Shown: positions 1 to 10,031 of the stretch, piece by piece
How positions within the stretch are numbered: the first letter of the stretch is position 1
Layout: every line of letters begins with the position of its first letter
Source: Symbiodinium sp. CCMP2592
Taxonomy: Eukaryota > Sar > Dinophyceae > Suessiales > Symbiodiniaceae
DNA: 64,000 nt
Direction: 5' to 3'
Assembly (NCBI GenBank): GCA_905221615.1
Contig: CAJNDT010002779.1
Location: forward strand, 664,001 to 728,000
Program-made: the position numbers and the translations under genes
Notes under the pieces: model-generated
Told to the model about the DNA's origin: nothing
The model's input: only the letters and a program-made list of their open reading frames with translations
Databases searched by the model: none

Positions 1-77
1 CCCAAACCTTTTGCCTCCTACACATTATTCCGCCCAAACACACTTCAACCCTAAACATCTCGAAGCCTACCAGACGC

Positions 78-170
78 TACCCAGAGGCCCCAAAGTAGTT
101 CCTTTTTGGGATTACCCATAGGATTCTATATATGAACCCCAAAAAGGAACTACTGTGGGGCCTTTGGGTA
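78..170. repeat. HP1 hairpin element
   Basis: Near-perfect palindrome whose arms read TACCCAGAGGCCCC and its complement, with an inner arm around AGTTCCTTTTTGGG. It is one of about ten copies in the window, which indicates a MITE-like family. Confidence 0.85.
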
Positions 171-447
171 AAGCCCAGCGACGGCAGGCCCGGGTGCTCT
201 GAAATCCACCACTCCGGCTCCTGTGGTACCGCCGAACATGCCAGGGCACCGAGCTAGAGGATTCCCCAGCCACTACAGTGTCCTTAGGTTCCTTTAAAGG
301 GATCTATAGGCTTTAGGGCCCCTTTTAGGGCTTCTTTAGGGGTCTACCCATAGTGTCCTTAGAATTTTTAAGTTTTGGTTCATATAAAACCAAGAGAATC
401 TTGAAGATATTATCAAAAAGGTTTTGCACTTAGGATCTCCTATACTA

Positions 448-542
448 TACCCACAGGCCCCAAATGTAGTTCCTTTTGGGGGTTACCTTATAGAAGTCTA
501 AATATCGACCCCAAAAAGGAACTACTTTGAGGCCTTAGGGTA
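448..542. repeat. HP1 hairpin element
   Basis: Second HP1 copy. The arms TACCCACAGGCCCC and the complementary right end enclose the AGTTCC/GGAACT inner stem. Confidence 0.85.
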
Positions 543-660
543 GTGTCCTTAGGAATTATTTTAATTTGTGTTCATATAAAACCCAAGAGAATATTGAACA
601 TATTATCATTATTATGGTTCTAAGGGGGATTCCCCCAGAAAGGGTTCATGTTCCCACATG

Positions 661-764
661 ATGCAAGAACCTGATTAAGAAACCCTGGGCCTATAACCCC
701 AAACTGGTAGGATCCATACAAGGAGCCCTGATAAAGGCCCAACGTTCCTTAATCAGGTTCCTAC
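661..764. repeat. HP5 hairpin element
   Basis: Palindrome with arms AGGAACCTGATTAAG-like at the left and CTTAATCAGGTTCCT at the right. Related copies lie near 27.4, 30.7 and 41.1 kb. Confidence 0.8.
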
Positions 765-1180
765 ATTAGTGGATACTTCGGACCCTTTAGGGATCGTGGT
801 TGAAGGGTCCTGAATCTCTGAATAGCCAGAAATGTCAACAGTATTCCTTCAAAAGGGCTGCTTTGAAGGGCAATCTTTATGGGTGTTATAGTTGATATAC
901 GGGTCCAGTGGAAAAGTACAGTAAGGTAAGGGATGATTTAGGAAGAACAGATGTACATTTTTTGGATTCGGTGGGAAAGAGTTAGGGCAGCTTTTCAGTT
1001 CGGCGTGCCAGATTTAGCAATGTAAGCCTGTGCTCCTTCATGCCGGGTTTGGGTTTAGGGTACTGTAGTATATGTAAATAGCAATCACTTTTCGCCTAGG
1101 CTGTTTGTAGCGGTGCTGGACTCTAGAGTAGCTTTCGAGCCTCCCGGGTTTTGGCTGCAGTCTTTTCGTTAGGGCTCTGT

Positions 1181-1265
1181 GGGGGTTTCCGACAATAGGG
1201 GACTCTAATATAGCACCCTAAATAGTAGGATCCTTATTCTGAGGACCCCCAAAATTAGGGGTTGT
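1181..1265. repeat. HP3 element, right arm missing
   Basis: The left arm GGGGGTTTCCGA and the central TAGTAGGATCCTTATT core match HP3, but the complementary CGGAAACTCCC end is absent. Confidence 0.6.
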
Positions 1266-1280
1266 GTTGAGGGTGTTTCC

Positions 1281-1489
1281 AAGGGTAAAAGGAGGGACCG
1301 TTACTAAGGACCCCTAGGTATATACCCTTAATAGAGCCATTATATACCCATTCTATAGCCCATTATATCATAAACCCTAAACCCTAAACCCTCAATATAG
1401 CCCCTTATACTAGTCCTTATAGACCCCTTTAAAGGAACCCTCTTCCCTCTGGGGTAGGGGTCCCCATTAAGGGTCCCTCCTTTTCCCCT
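1281..1489. repeat. HP12 hairpin element with telomere-type insert
   Basis: Left arm AAAGGAGGGACCG and right arm GGGTCCCTCCTTTTCCCC are complementary. The middle carries CCCTAAA repeats. A second copy lies at 42.97-43.10 kb. Confidence 0.7.
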
Positions 1490-1554
1490 GTGGGTCTTTG
1501 TGTTTAGGAGCTCTTGAGTTCGAGGGCTTCCTCGCTGTGGGATCTTCGGCCTTT

Positions 1555-1692
1555 TTGGGGGGGGGGGGGGGGGGGGCCTAAACCCTAAACTCTAAAACCC
1601 TAAACCCTAAACCCTAAAACCCTAAACCCTAAACTCTAAAACCCTAAACCCTAAACCCTAAACTCTCAAACCCTAAACCCTAAACCCTAAAG
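1555..1692. repeat. G-run plus CCCTAAA array
   Basis: A run of about 20 G is followed by roughly 15 CCCTAAA-type units, some CCCTAAAA or CTCTAAA. It is internal to the window, so it is interstitial and not a chromosome end. Confidence 0.9.
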
Positions 1693-2171
1693 GGGGGGGT
1701 CGGAGTGCGACATCACTTTGGCGGAATTGGGCTGTTTCCGGTTATTGGGTTTAGGGTTTAGGTCGGAATTCGGCAAAGCTGTTGGGCAAATCAATGAGGA
1801 GGCCAGCCAGTTTGTAAGTTTTAGGGACCAGGACACGCAGGACGTTTGTTCGTTTTTGCTCTCGTAAAGCAAAACCTGCGCATAAATACAGTTTGTTTCA
1901 GACTATCTACATATAATGTGTGTGTATATATAAGTATATACACGCACACATGCGGATCCCTGAGGAACAGTATTGTTACTCACTGTATGGTGCCGGCAAG
2001 AACACCAACAACCACCCACGACGACAACCATTGCAGCAACTTGTGTTATGAAAACGCAAGTGGTTCTGACCCTCAAGAATCCCTCTAGAATCCCCTAAAC
2101 CCTAAACCCTAAACCCTAAACCCGAATCCCTCTAGAATCTAGAACCAATTAACACGACACCGCGTAAGCAG

Positions 2172-2235
2172 AAGGTTTTGCCGGGCATTCGGTGCCGGCG
2201 CGCCGAAGGGCGACTGCCGGCTTCCCGAGATGTTG
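2172..2235 (+). CDS. Candidate exon, unknown protein
   Basis: After a GTAAGCAG acceptor the frame reads KVLPGIRCRRAEGRLPASRD with GC-rich third positions, and runs up to an HP3 element at 2250. There is no recognisable domain and the 3' border is uncertain. Confidence 0.35.
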
Positions 2236-2249
2236 CTCAAACTTGTGGT

Positions 2250-2351
2250 GGGAGTTTCCGAAAATTAGGGGTACCTTATTTTGGGGTCCTTATAATAAGA
2301 ATCCTACTATTTAGGGTCCTACATTAGGGTCCCCTATTTTCGGAAACTCCC
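2250..2351. repeat. HP3 hairpin element
   Basis: Full copy: left arm GGGAGTTTCCGAAAATTAGG, right arm CCTATTTTCGGAAACTCCC, with core GGTCCTTATAATAAGAATCC. Confidence 0.85.
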
Positions 2352-2428
2352 GTGTGGAGGTTAAGATTAGTCAAGTGTCCTTGCACGTGTGCAGGCACTG
2401 CTTCCAGACAGCAATGTGCTAAGCCCCC

Positions 2429-2471
2429 ATGCCAAACCAAGAGCAGGATTCAAAGCTCTCGGCACTGAACA
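2429..2471 (+). CDS. Candidate exon before a (GTT)n tract
   Basis: The frame from ATG 2429 reads MPNQEQDSKLSALN and meets a possible GT donor (AACAG|GTTCGT). It then runs into a GTT/GCT triplet tract at 2502-2555. Short and unrecognised. Confidence 0.25.
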
Positions 2472-2501
2472 GGTTCGTGAGTTGTGTTCTCGAGGTTGAA
2501 A

Positions 2502-2555
2502 CTGCTGTTGTTGTTGCTGTTGTTGTTGTTGCTGTTGTTGTTGTTGTTGTTGTTG
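2502..2555. repeat. GTT/GCT triplet repeat
   Basis: About 17 triplets alternating GTT and GCT. The Val-rich and Asn-rich open frames here are by-products of the repeat. Confidence 0.9.
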
Positions 2556-2861
2556 GGTTCAGGGCTTGTAGGGTACATCGGCGTGAGGCTAGGGTGTCGG
2601 AGGGATACCAAGAGTGAGGCATTTGGGTGCCTGAGTAGCACTGATAGTTGATAAGTCTTCTGGTTGAGCGCTCATACCGCAAAGCAGATCCCTTAATGGG
2701 GGTTCATATAAAGTACCCTAAGTAATAAGTAGTATAGGGCCCCAAATTAGGGGATCTAGTTTTTGGATCCTCCATTTTGGAGGATTCTTTCTGGCGCCCT
2801 ACACCAAACGACCCTGGAGCCCTGGTAATTCTAAGCGCTCAATCCTAAAATACGGACGCTA

Positions 2862-2982
2862 CTTAAAAGCTCATGGGACTTAGCAAGTAAGGTTATCAGA
2901 TAGGTTATGATTAGGATAACCCCACTTAGGGGACTTATAACCCCAATTATAACCTACTTACTAAGCCCCATGATCCTTCAAG
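2862..2982. repeat. HP2b hairpin element
   Basis: Diverged copy with GCTCATGGGACTTAGCAAG at the left and a complementary CTTACTAAGCCCCATGA stretch at the right. Confidence 0.6.
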
Positions 2983-3012
2983 TAGGCCCCAAAGTCCTGA
3001 AACCCTAAGCCC

Positions 3013-3097
3013 TACCCCAAGGCCCCGAAATAGTTCCTTTCTGGGCTTCATATATAGAATCCTATAGGCTAATCCCAAAAAGGAACTACTTTGGGGA
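3013..3097. repeat. HP1 hairpin element
   Basis: Arms TACCCCAAGGCCCCGAAAT and GGAACTACTTTGGGG. The right outer end is eroded. Confidence 0.7.
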
Positions 3098-3529
3098 AAC
3101 CCCCAACCCGACGATCTCACAGTCCCGAGATGGTAAAACCCAATGGGGAATTCTTGTATAACTCACAAGGTCCCTTTTGGACACAGGGTCCGTGCTTGCA
3201 GCCGGTGCTTCAGAGGTTCATGTTTAGGGGTTTTGTTCTTTAGGGGTTTGGAGTTTGCCATATGGCTTTAGGGGATGAGAGTTTAGGGTTTTGGGTTTTA
3301 GCTGTGCAGCTTCTCTAAACATCTTTGTCGGTAGGTTTCGAAGGCCCGTCTAGGTATCAAAGCCCCCAAGTTCACTGTCACGCCGGACCCTTAACCCTAA
3401 ACCCCAATAAACCCTAATTAACCCTAAACCCTAAATAACCCTAAACCCTAAGAATCCTAAGCCCTGAACCCTAAACTCCAAACCCTAACAAAGCCATGTC
3501 TCCGAGCCCGGGACCTCTCCACATCCCTA

Positions 3530-3661
3530 CTTGGGGGGTCGGGGGACTTAGTAAGTAGTTAGTAAGTAGACTTCTAAGTACCCTAAAAGGAACCCTAATT
3601 GGGGTCATGGTACTTATAAGTCCCTAAAGCAGCCAGTTACTAAGTCCCCCGACCCTCCAAG
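3530..3661. repeat. HP2 hairpin element
   Basis: Arms CTTGGGGGGTCGGGGGACTT and the complementary end AAGTCCCCCGACCCTCCAAG. The inner stem carries ACTTATAAGT-type sequence. Several near-identical copies occur in the window. Confidence 0.85.
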
Positions 3662-3927
3662 TCAACTCCTAGACTCTTAAACCATAAAGCCTCAAACCCT
3701 TAAACTCTAAACCATTGGACTCGTAAAACATGCCCTAAACTCCTAAATCCTCAATCCCTAAACCCTAAACTTTGAGACTCTTGAGCACCAGAAGCAGCCT
3801 CACTGCAAGGCGCCCTAAACCCCTTAAGCCTAAATACTAGACCCTAAACTTTGAGATTCTCCTCAATCCCTATAAACCCTAAGCTTTGAGACTCCTAGCT
3901 TGATCACCAGAACAGCCTCACTGCAAG
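3662..3927. other. Spacer with a duplicated exon-edge segment
   Basis: Mostly CCCTAAA-type filler. The phrase AGCCTCACTGCAAGGC occurs at about 3797-3812 and again at 3914-3929. The second copy is the acceptor of the next exon, so the first looks like a duplicated exon edge. Confidence 0.5.
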
Positions 3928-4004
3928 GCCGGGTCAACATTCAAGGCGACCTTTTGGTGCTAGGCGCGGTCGAGCCCACCGGAGAGCCTGCGACTTCCCT
4001 TTGA
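3928..4004 (+). CDS. Terminal exon, unknown protein
   Basis: After acceptor CTGCAAG|GC the frame reads RVNIQGDLLVLGAVEPTG and on to stop TGA at 4002-4004. Composition is protein-like and third positions are GC-rich. No family is recognised. It appears to be the 3' end of a gene whose other exons I cannot place. Confidence 0.45.
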
Positions 4005-4869
4005 AGGAGGAGTGTACTCCTCGGTTAGGGCTTATGGGTTATATAATACTATAACAGTTAAGGGTTTAGGGCTTAGGGGTTTAGGGTTTTAGACTGTTTT
4101 AGGGAAAAGGAACTACAACGGAGACTGTAGGTATGGGTTATATCATTTCAATAATCAAAATAGCAATAACAGTGGTACGAAAACTGATACTACTGACAAT
4201 AACAGCTATTTGTTGTTGCTATTGTTAGTATTTTTAGTTATATGAGTATGAGTATTAGTCTACTAGTGTTAATCAGTACATTGAACATACCTCTACATAC
4301 GAAACTCATACTGCTCCCACAAACGAAACCGAAAATACTGGCCCCAATTGCAAACCCCTGACTAAATCCTGGAGCCGTCAACGATCTAAACCCGAAGCCC
4401 TAAACCCGGCACCCAAAAGCCCTAAACCCGAAACCCCTGAAGTGTAAACCCTCGACGCAACCCTAAATCCGAAACCCCTCAAGTATCTCAACCCTAAGCC
4501 TCCTGAAACCCTATCTATCCAGAATCGAGATGCGGGCTGGAGAGCAGGGCTGCTTTCGGGGTTCCGTTCAGGCTTTTAGGTTTTTGGGTTAGGGTTTAGG
4601 GTTTTTGCGGGCTGCTTTACAGGTTCCTTTAAGGGGGGGACCTGCAAGGGTTCCTTTAAGCAGTCCTTTTGAGGGCTTTAGGGTTCCTAGAAAAGTTTCG
4701 GGTTTCTATGGGGGCTTAGGGTTCCTATGAAGTTTGCTAAGTGTTCGGAGAGGGCTGAAGCTCTAGGCATTTAGGGTGCGAGGGGATGCTGGATAAGCAT
4801 CCCTTAAACTTACATGTTCGGGATGTCTTACCCTAACTTCGCTACCCGGTGCAAAGTCGGAACCCGACA
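4005..4869. other. Spacer, telomere-type filler
   Basis: This holds CCCTAAA/TTTAGGG-like runs, a fragment of an HP4 arm at 4102-4133 and an AT-rich hairpin around AACAGCTATTTGTTGTTGCT near 4200. No exon is supported. Confidence 0.5.
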
Positions 4870-4926
4870 ATGACAAGACCCGCCAAAGTCGTTCCAAAGC
4901 CGAAGACATTGTTTGGTCCGTTCTAA
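4870..4926 (+). CDS. Small ORF, unknown
   Basis: The ATG-to-TAA frame encodes the 18 residues MTRPAKVVPKPKTLFGPF. It is Lys/Pro-rich and coding-like in composition but too short to be sure. Confidence 0.25.
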   Translation: MTRPAKVVPKPKTLFGPF

Positions 4927-4997
4927 GTTTCGGGTTCTCGGCTTTGTTCGCACGCCTCGAGACGCAAGCCCTTCACGTTCCCAATCCTGCCTCGCAG

Positions 4998-5034
4998 ACG
5001 GCTTGGGGTACCGGCAAGCAGAGGTTTTGGAAAG
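4998..5034 (+). CDS. Candidate exon with good splice borders
   Basis: It lies between CCTCGCAG and AAAG|GTAGGT, both good consensus sites. One frame reads TAWGTGKQRFWK. It is the best-bordered small exon of this part of the window. Function unknown. Confidence 0.4.
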
Positions 5035-5094
5035 GTAGGTTCCATAGTTCAGAGAAGAATTAAGCTGCAGGGTTCAGATGTTTCGGGTTCATGC

Positions 5095-5190
5095 CAGGCT
5101 GCAAAGAGAGTGGGCGTCCAGTTTGTGCCCGGATGCTGGCCGGCGCCAGGGCCCTGTTACTTGCAGCTTTGATTGACGGACAGCAGTGTC
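5095..5190 (+). CDS. Candidate coding stretch
   Basis: The frame reads PGCKESGRPVCARMLAGARA and on to a TAG near 5190, ending just before the triplet-repeat block. It is GC-rich and coding-like. Borders uncertain. Confidence 0.3.
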
Positions 5191-5467
5191 AGTAGTCGTC
5201 GTCGTCGTCGAGTTGTGCTAGTACTAGCATGCCACCACGACTAGTGCTAGTTCCAGTGCTAGTACTATTATGAGAACTGGTCGTACTCCCAGTGAGTACT
5301 AGTAACACTACTATGGCTGCGGCTGTTGCTACTACGACTACTGCTGCTTCTAATGCTAGTGCTAGTGCTACTGCTACTGCTACCACTACTCCTGCTCCTA
5401 CTCTTACTGCTATACTGCTACTATTGTGTTTATTAATTAATCGTATGACTATTAAAACTGTTATTAT

Positions 5468-5516
<49 letters not shown>

Positions 5517-5592
5517 GCTACTGCTACTGCTACTGCTACTGCTACTGCTACTGCTACTGCTACTGCTACTGCTACTGCTACTGCTACTGCTA

Positions 5593-5664
<72 letters not shown>

Positions 5665-5665
5665 C
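5191..5665. repeat. Triplet-repeat block (TAC/TGC/GTC)
   Basis: GTC runs at 5197-5210, (TAC)n at about 5469-5515, (TACTGC)n at 5516-5592, and (TGC)n at 5608-5661. Long poly-Thr/Ala and poly-Val/Ala open frames exist on both strands only because a triplet repeat lacks stops. Confidence 0.9.
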
Positions 5666-6249
5666 TTCATTTACTGCTACTACTAGCACGTACAGTATGC
5701 TCCTACGATTACTACTGCTCCCCATATTCCCAAAGATGCGACTGTAGTCGGACGCAGCATAAGTGCATTCATGAGTGAGTGCATCGAAAACTTTGCAGCA
5801 TGTCAGTGTGCTTCCGCCGGCGATGTTAAACCCTGAGTGCAGCGAAGCCCCACCATGATAGCCCCCTGCGGTTTGGGGTTTAGGGCTCAGGGTTTAGGGT
5901 TTAGGGTCCCCTTAAACCCCATATTAGACTCTCAACCCGGTGCACTCAATCATACAGACGAAAAACGTAAAATCCTGTTTCCTGATTTCGATCCCCCCGC
6001 AAGCCTACACCCGCGTGTTTCTGAAGAGTTACTCCTGTTTGTTTGTTTTACGCATTTATGCTTCTTGACAGCAGCAGATTGCTGTTCTTGTGGGTCTTTG
6101 GAGACTTCTAGTAAAGCCCTTTGAACCCTAAACCTGAAATCCGAAAATCCCTAAACCCCTGACTAAACAAACTCCTAAGCCCTAAATCCCTCAACCCCTT
6201 TTCTTCTAAACTCTAAATCCCTAATCTCCTAAAGTCTTAAACTGCTCAG

Positions 6250-6338
6250 CCAAGAATCCGGGTCCCCAGGCCACGGTCACGGTGCATGGCACAGACATCC
6301 GAATCGTTCCTCGGGAGCAGGACCAGCTGAGACTGCAG
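6250..6338 (+). CDS. Exon of an unidentified protein
   Basis: After acceptor GCTCAG the frame reads NPGPQATVTVHGTDIRIVPR and continues EQDQLRLQ up to a CAG|GC donor at 6338. Third positions are mostly G or C and the residue mix is that of a beta-strand-rich protein. I do not recognise the family. It may belong to the same gene as the exons at 6961 and 7098. An opposite-strand frame here has poorer composition. Confidence 0.5.
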
Positions 6339-6810
6339 GCGGCAGAAGGGGAAGCCAACTTGGGTTTAGGGCTGAGGGCAGTCCTTGCAGGGTGTATAGA
6401 ACCGTACACGATTTACAGTGTTTAGTGTGTGAGTTTTGTAAGGCTTAGGGCCTTAAGGCCTTTGTTGTCTACCCTTACAGGTGTTTTACAAGGTTTGACA
6501 AGGTCAGAATGCCGTTTACAAGGGCTTCAATGTCTTCCTGTTGATGATTTGGTGCCAGGATGTGGGGTACAAGGGTTTTTGGCTTCGCTTGCGGGCTAAG
6601 AGAAAGATGTTACCAGCTGCAACTTCCGTCGTGTGTTCATTCTCAGAACACGCGGAGCTTTTGCAGCATGTCGGGTTGAGTTTCTGTTTTGGGTGTCTGG
6701 GGTTGCATAGATTTGAAGGCGTGTTTGAGCCGGAAGTCTTTCGCGGTCGTGGATGGGTGTGTTCGAACCCATGTTTAAATGTTCGGCTTCAGAGTTTTTT
6801 TTTTGTGCAG

Positions 6811-6960
6811 CTGCGAGTGTTTGGCCCTCACACTGGGTCTAAAAGACCGGAAGGCTTTCCAACTGTGGCGGACCATCCCTTCACGGCTCAACAGCTACGG
6901 GCCCGAAACTGAAACGACACTTCGTTTTGGAACCTCGCCACCTCCCAATCCGCCCCCAAG
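6811..6960 (+). CDS. Candidate exon region, frame uncertain
   Basis: A strong acceptor (TTTTTTTTGTGCAG) precedes 6811. Two frames stay open: one reads LALTLGLKDRKAFQLWRTIP and runs to TAG at 6977, the other reads LRVFGPHTGSKRPEGFP and stops near 6912. The first looks more protein-like. Confidence 0.4.
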
Positions 6961-7015
6961 GCCTTGCCACTGCTCTTAGAAATGCTGAAGCCTGCTTTCA
7001 GAATTCGGGAACTAG
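6961..7015 (+). CDS. Penultimate exon of an unidentified gene
   Basis: It is preceded by the pyrimidine-rich acceptor CCGCCCCCAAG and followed by the perfect donor CTAG|GTAAGT. The frame reads ALPLLLEMLKPAFRIREL plus one base. Spliced over an 82-nt intron to 7098 it continues in frame, which is good support for both exons. It looks like an amphipathic alpha-helical C-terminus. Confidence 0.6.
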
Positions 7016-7097
7016 GTAAGTTTTGTTTCGGGCTTAGGGTTTCGTGTTGAGCTTTTTGGGTCTGTAGGTGATTTGGGAGGCCCTTACAACCTGCAAG

Positions 7098-7135
7098 CGA
7101 AACTGCAATCGATCGCAGACGCCATCAATCTCTAA
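7098..7135 (+). CDS. Last exon, joins 6961-7015
   Basis: It begins after CCTGCAAG. With the leftover G of the previous exon it reads AKLQSIADAINL and then stop TAA at 7133-7135. This is a helical C-terminal tail of unknown function. The 82-nt GT-AG intron is within the usual short-intron size. Confidence 0.55.
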
Positions 7136-8156
7136 ACTCCAGAGAAGTCTTCACACTGGCCTTGAACAAAGGTAGCAGCAACGTATGTACCGAATCCAAC
7201 ACCCAAAGTCCGTTTCATTCGAAGTCCTGTAACTTTGTTGTAACTCCATGCTCCGGAAACCCCCAGTATTTTGTGCACACCAGCCTCTCCCCCCTTGTAC
7301 CATAGATATTGCCGCCCGAAGCTGTGATAAAGACTAAAAACGGCTTAACCTTGGACTGAATACTAATGTGTTAGTAGCACATATTACATGTAATTAAGTC
7401 TTCAAAGATTACTAAATATCCTGAAAGATTGAAAACTCGACCGTGGCGCCTCAAATCCTGAACCCTACTGTTTGGTGCCTCGGCTACACGAGCACTTTGA
7501 CAGCATGTATGGCCGTATGGAAGCCTAAATTACGTCTCTTAGTAGAGTAGCTAACCGTTACATAACCCTGTTTGGTGTACTATCATCCCAATTATACTCT
7601 TCAAGGTAAGGTTAACCTTTAGATGCCTCTGGAATCCTAGACGCTCTTTCAATCCAAAACCGGGAAAACACGAATTAAACCCTAGGGAATCCCTAAACCC
7701 CTAAACCCTAAACCCGTAAAGCTCACTTTGTTGCTTCAGGTTTGGTGCTCGGCTGAGGCTCGAGTCTACTTCATGCACCAGTAGCCCACAATCTGAGATC
7801 TACTTCAGGTTTAGGGTTCAGGGCTACTTTACATGATTGCTTTTGGGAGTTCTACAGGCTTCCTAGGACTTTAACTATGATGTTTTTGGGTTCCTAGGAC
7901 TTGTTAATGATGTTTTTTGGTTCTGTAGGGTTCCTTGGTATACGAACTACTAGATTAGAGCTGTTACTAGATATGCTTCAGAGTTTAGCTAATATGTAAC
8001 GTGAGGGCTCGATGTGTGGATGTGGCTCCCTTTATGTCGGTGTTCGAGGGTTTATGGGTTTTGAGTTCTTAAACCCTAAAGGCCATAAACACTGCTTTCA
8101 GGAATAGTTGGGGCTCAGGGGGTGGATTCAAGAATTATTTAGAGTAAGGGTCGCAG
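7136..8156. other. Intergenic stretch
   Basis: Lower in hairpin elements than its surroundings. It holds CCCTAAA-type filler around 7.68-7.72 kb and some AT-rich sequence. No supported exon. Confidence 0.5.
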
Positions 8157-8449
8157 CGGAGATGACTCCATGGCCGAACATCTCAGCTGCCGCCCTGAAA
8201 AAGGCTTCGCTATGCGGCAGGCATTGGCGAACAGGTCCATGTTGGAGCGAAACTTGGAGGTTCATGGGTAGTTATAAGTAGGGTTATACGTCCCCTGAGA
8301 TGGGTTGTAAGTATAATTACCCTACTTATGCCCCTACTTACAACTATCCATGAACCTCCAAGAAGGGCCTTCTGAATGTCAGGCAGGAGGGCCTGAAGAT
8401 GGCTCCCGGAGTGAAGAGGGATGGGAGACGTGCTGAATGGATAGTACAG
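8157..8449 (+). CDS. Exon interrupted by an HP2b hairpin element
   Basis: After acceptor GGTCGCAG the frame reads GDDSMAEHLSCRPEKGFAMR, on through QALANRSMLER to 8250, where an HP2b element begins. Leaving out 8251-8362 joins CGA directly to AAG, and the frame continues KGLLNVRQEGLKMAPGVKR and on to a CAG|GT donor at 8449. Both sides are charged and coding-like and meet in frame. With the element kept, the frame stops at a TAG inside it. Either the element is spliced as an unusual intron or it is a disruptive insertion. No family recognised. Confidence 0.5.
8251..8362. repeat. HP2b hairpin inside a reading frame
   Basis: Arms CTTGGAGGTTCATGG and CCATGAACCTCCAAG, with an inner GTTATAAGTAGGGTTATA-type stem. 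The flanks share AA. Its ends do not read GT...AG. Confidence 0.8.
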
Positions 8450-8474
8450 GTTCCAGTGGGCGGCAGCAGGCACT

Positions 8475-8536
8475 ATGGCGGCCGCCACCAAAAGTGAAGA
8501 GCTGCGTATGAGTCGGGAGCCAAGCGTTGTCATGAG
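8475..8536 (+). CDS. Possible first exon, unknown protein
   Basis: ATG at 8475 starts MAAATKSEELRMSREPSVVM and ends at donor ATGAG|GTGAGG. Joining over a 73-nt GT-AG intron to 8610 keeps the frame. It could instead be an internal exon following 8449. Confidence 0.45.
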
Positions 8537-8609
8537 GTGAGGAAGCGCTCAAAGAAACGATCCTGAGCATGCTCCGGTGATCGTACCTTCCTGGAATAGC
8601 CAGTTGCAG

Positions 8610-8650
8610 ATCCGACCTGGCCGGTGTTTGCGCTGTGTTCTTGCTACGAG
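8610..8650 (+). CDS. Second exon, hydrophobic segment
   Basis: It lies between GTTGCAG and the perfect donor CGAG|GTAAGC. Joined to the previous exon it reads RSDLAGVCAVFLLR, a short hydrophobic stretch that might begin a membrane segment. No downstream exon could be placed. Confidence 0.45.
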
Positions 8651-8934
8651 GTAAGCTATGCTTCATTTTTTGTTACCGTACAAAGCCAAGAGGCTGAGAT
8701 CTGCAATTTTGTTCTTGTGGGTCTCAGGGCCTTAAAGGTGGCAGCATCATGTGGTTAACTTACGGTTCATTATTCTTCAACGCTTGTGGTTCAGTTTTAC
8801 AGTGTAGGACTAGGGACAACTGTTGAGAGACGAGGCGTAGGGTTGCAGCCAATTTTCTCAAGGGAAAGGTTTTCTGAATGAATAGAATTAGAAGCTCGGC
8901 TTACAGGGCTTAGCTGTGCTTACACGGGAGTTTC

Positions 8935-9027
8935 CGAAAATCAGTTGTACCTTATTTTGGGGTTCTTAAAATAAGGCTCCTACTTTTTAGGGTACTATAT
9001 CAGGGTCCCCTACTTTCGGATACCCCC
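8935..9027. repeat. HP3 hairpin element
   Basis: Left arm CGGGAGTTTCCGAAAATCAG, right arm CTACTTTCGGATACCCCC. Confidence 0.75.
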
Positions 9028-9594
9028 ACATGAATCTTAAATGTCGTATAACACGAGTACACCTGAGAGTTGACCGCCCGAGATTCAAGTGAGACTTGGG
9101 ACATGAGCAAATGTGGGTTCACACCATCCCTGGACCCTAAACCTTAAACCCCATCCCGTACACCTTTAATCCTAAACCCCTAAACCACTAAAGCCTAAAC
9201 CCCTGAACCCTAAACCCTTAAACTCCTAAACCCCTAAACCCCTCCATGACCATTGGAGTCTCACACATAGGCCTTAGGGCTCTCGCAAAGCCCAAGTCCT
9301 AAATTGTTGCTTGAAGTCCCTGTAGTAGCATTCCCAAACCGAGTGAAGTTGTGAAGCCTGTAAGCCTTAGAGCAAGACTGGGGAACCTGAATGCGGTGCC
9401 CTAAACGAGGCAGTGCCACAAACTAGTACACACCTAGACTGTTAAACCTAGTACTTTGTTGGGTTACCCCAGTTTCTGAAAACGGGATCGTCCTAACCAT
9501 AAAATAAGTCATCCAACAATAGGTGCTACATCTAATGGTCTAGGTAGAGTACCGATTTGCAGGAAGAGTGAGGGTTTTTGTGGGGTATCGGGTC

Positions 9595-9689
9595 TACCCT
9601 AAGGCCCCAAAGTAGTTCCTTTTGGGGGTTCATATTTTTAGAATCCTATAAGGTACTCCCAAAAAGGAACTACTTTGGGGCCTATGGGT
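9595..9689. repeat. HP1 hairpin element
   Basis: Arms TACCCTAAGGCCCCAAAGTA and its complement, immediately upstream of a CAG|ATG exon. Confidence 0.85.
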
Positions 9690-9708
9690 CTAGGGTTACT
9701 TCGGGCAG

Positions 9709-9765
9709 ATGGCAAAACCGTTGCCATCCAAATGCGAGTTCAGTTCACGAAAACAAAGGGTGCCA
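9709..9765 (+). CDS. Candidate start exon (CAG|ATG)
   Basis: ATG directly follows TCGGGCAG and reads MAKPLPSKCEFSSRKQR before an HP3 element. An acceptor abutting the ATG could be a spliced-leader trans-splice site, as is usual for dinoflagellate mRNAs. That is inference. Confidence 0.35.
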
Positions 9766-9850
9766 TTATTTTGGGGTCCTTATTATAAGAATCAGAATTC
9801 TAGTACTACTCAGGGTACTACTTTAGGGTCCCCTATTTTCGGAACCCCCA
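9746..9850. repeat. HP3-like element
   Basis: GTGCCATTATTTTGGGGTCC core with right arm CCTATTTTCGGAACCCCC. The left arm is eroded or overlaps the exon. Confidence 0.6.
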
Positions 9851-10031
9851 TGTAGCTGCCCTTGCTTCAAGATAGAATCGTTTGTCTAATCCCTGTGCAG
9901 TGGCTCGAGTACATACTACGAACCACAATAGTGTACCACAGGCCCTGTAGTAAATCCACCGCCAGAAAGCGCTAAAGGTTTAACCGTGAGGTGCAGATCA
10001 CCTTGAAGGAACCCCAAACCCTAAGTTTCAG

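Larger units (their letters stand above)
1..2170. other. Repeat-rich spacer, no supported gene
   Basis: This stretch holds hairpin elements of families HP1, HP3, HP5 and HP12 plus telomere-type CCCTAAA runs. The short open frames at about 1.69-2.09 kb run through telomere-type repeats and low-complexity DNA. I see no exon I would defend. Confidence 0.6.

Noticed and set aside
1-1692. A chromosome end
   Set aside because: The telomere-type runs are degenerate, on both strands and internal; the window edge itself is not an array.
5189-5747. Long poly-Ala/Val and poly-Thr/Ala open frames
   Set aside because: They are translations of TAC/TGC triplet repeats on either strand; no flanking exon signals.
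6740-6790. tRNA-like GTGTTCGAACCCATG
   Set aside because: Only a T-arm-like palindrome; no acceptor stem, D arm or anticodon arm around it.
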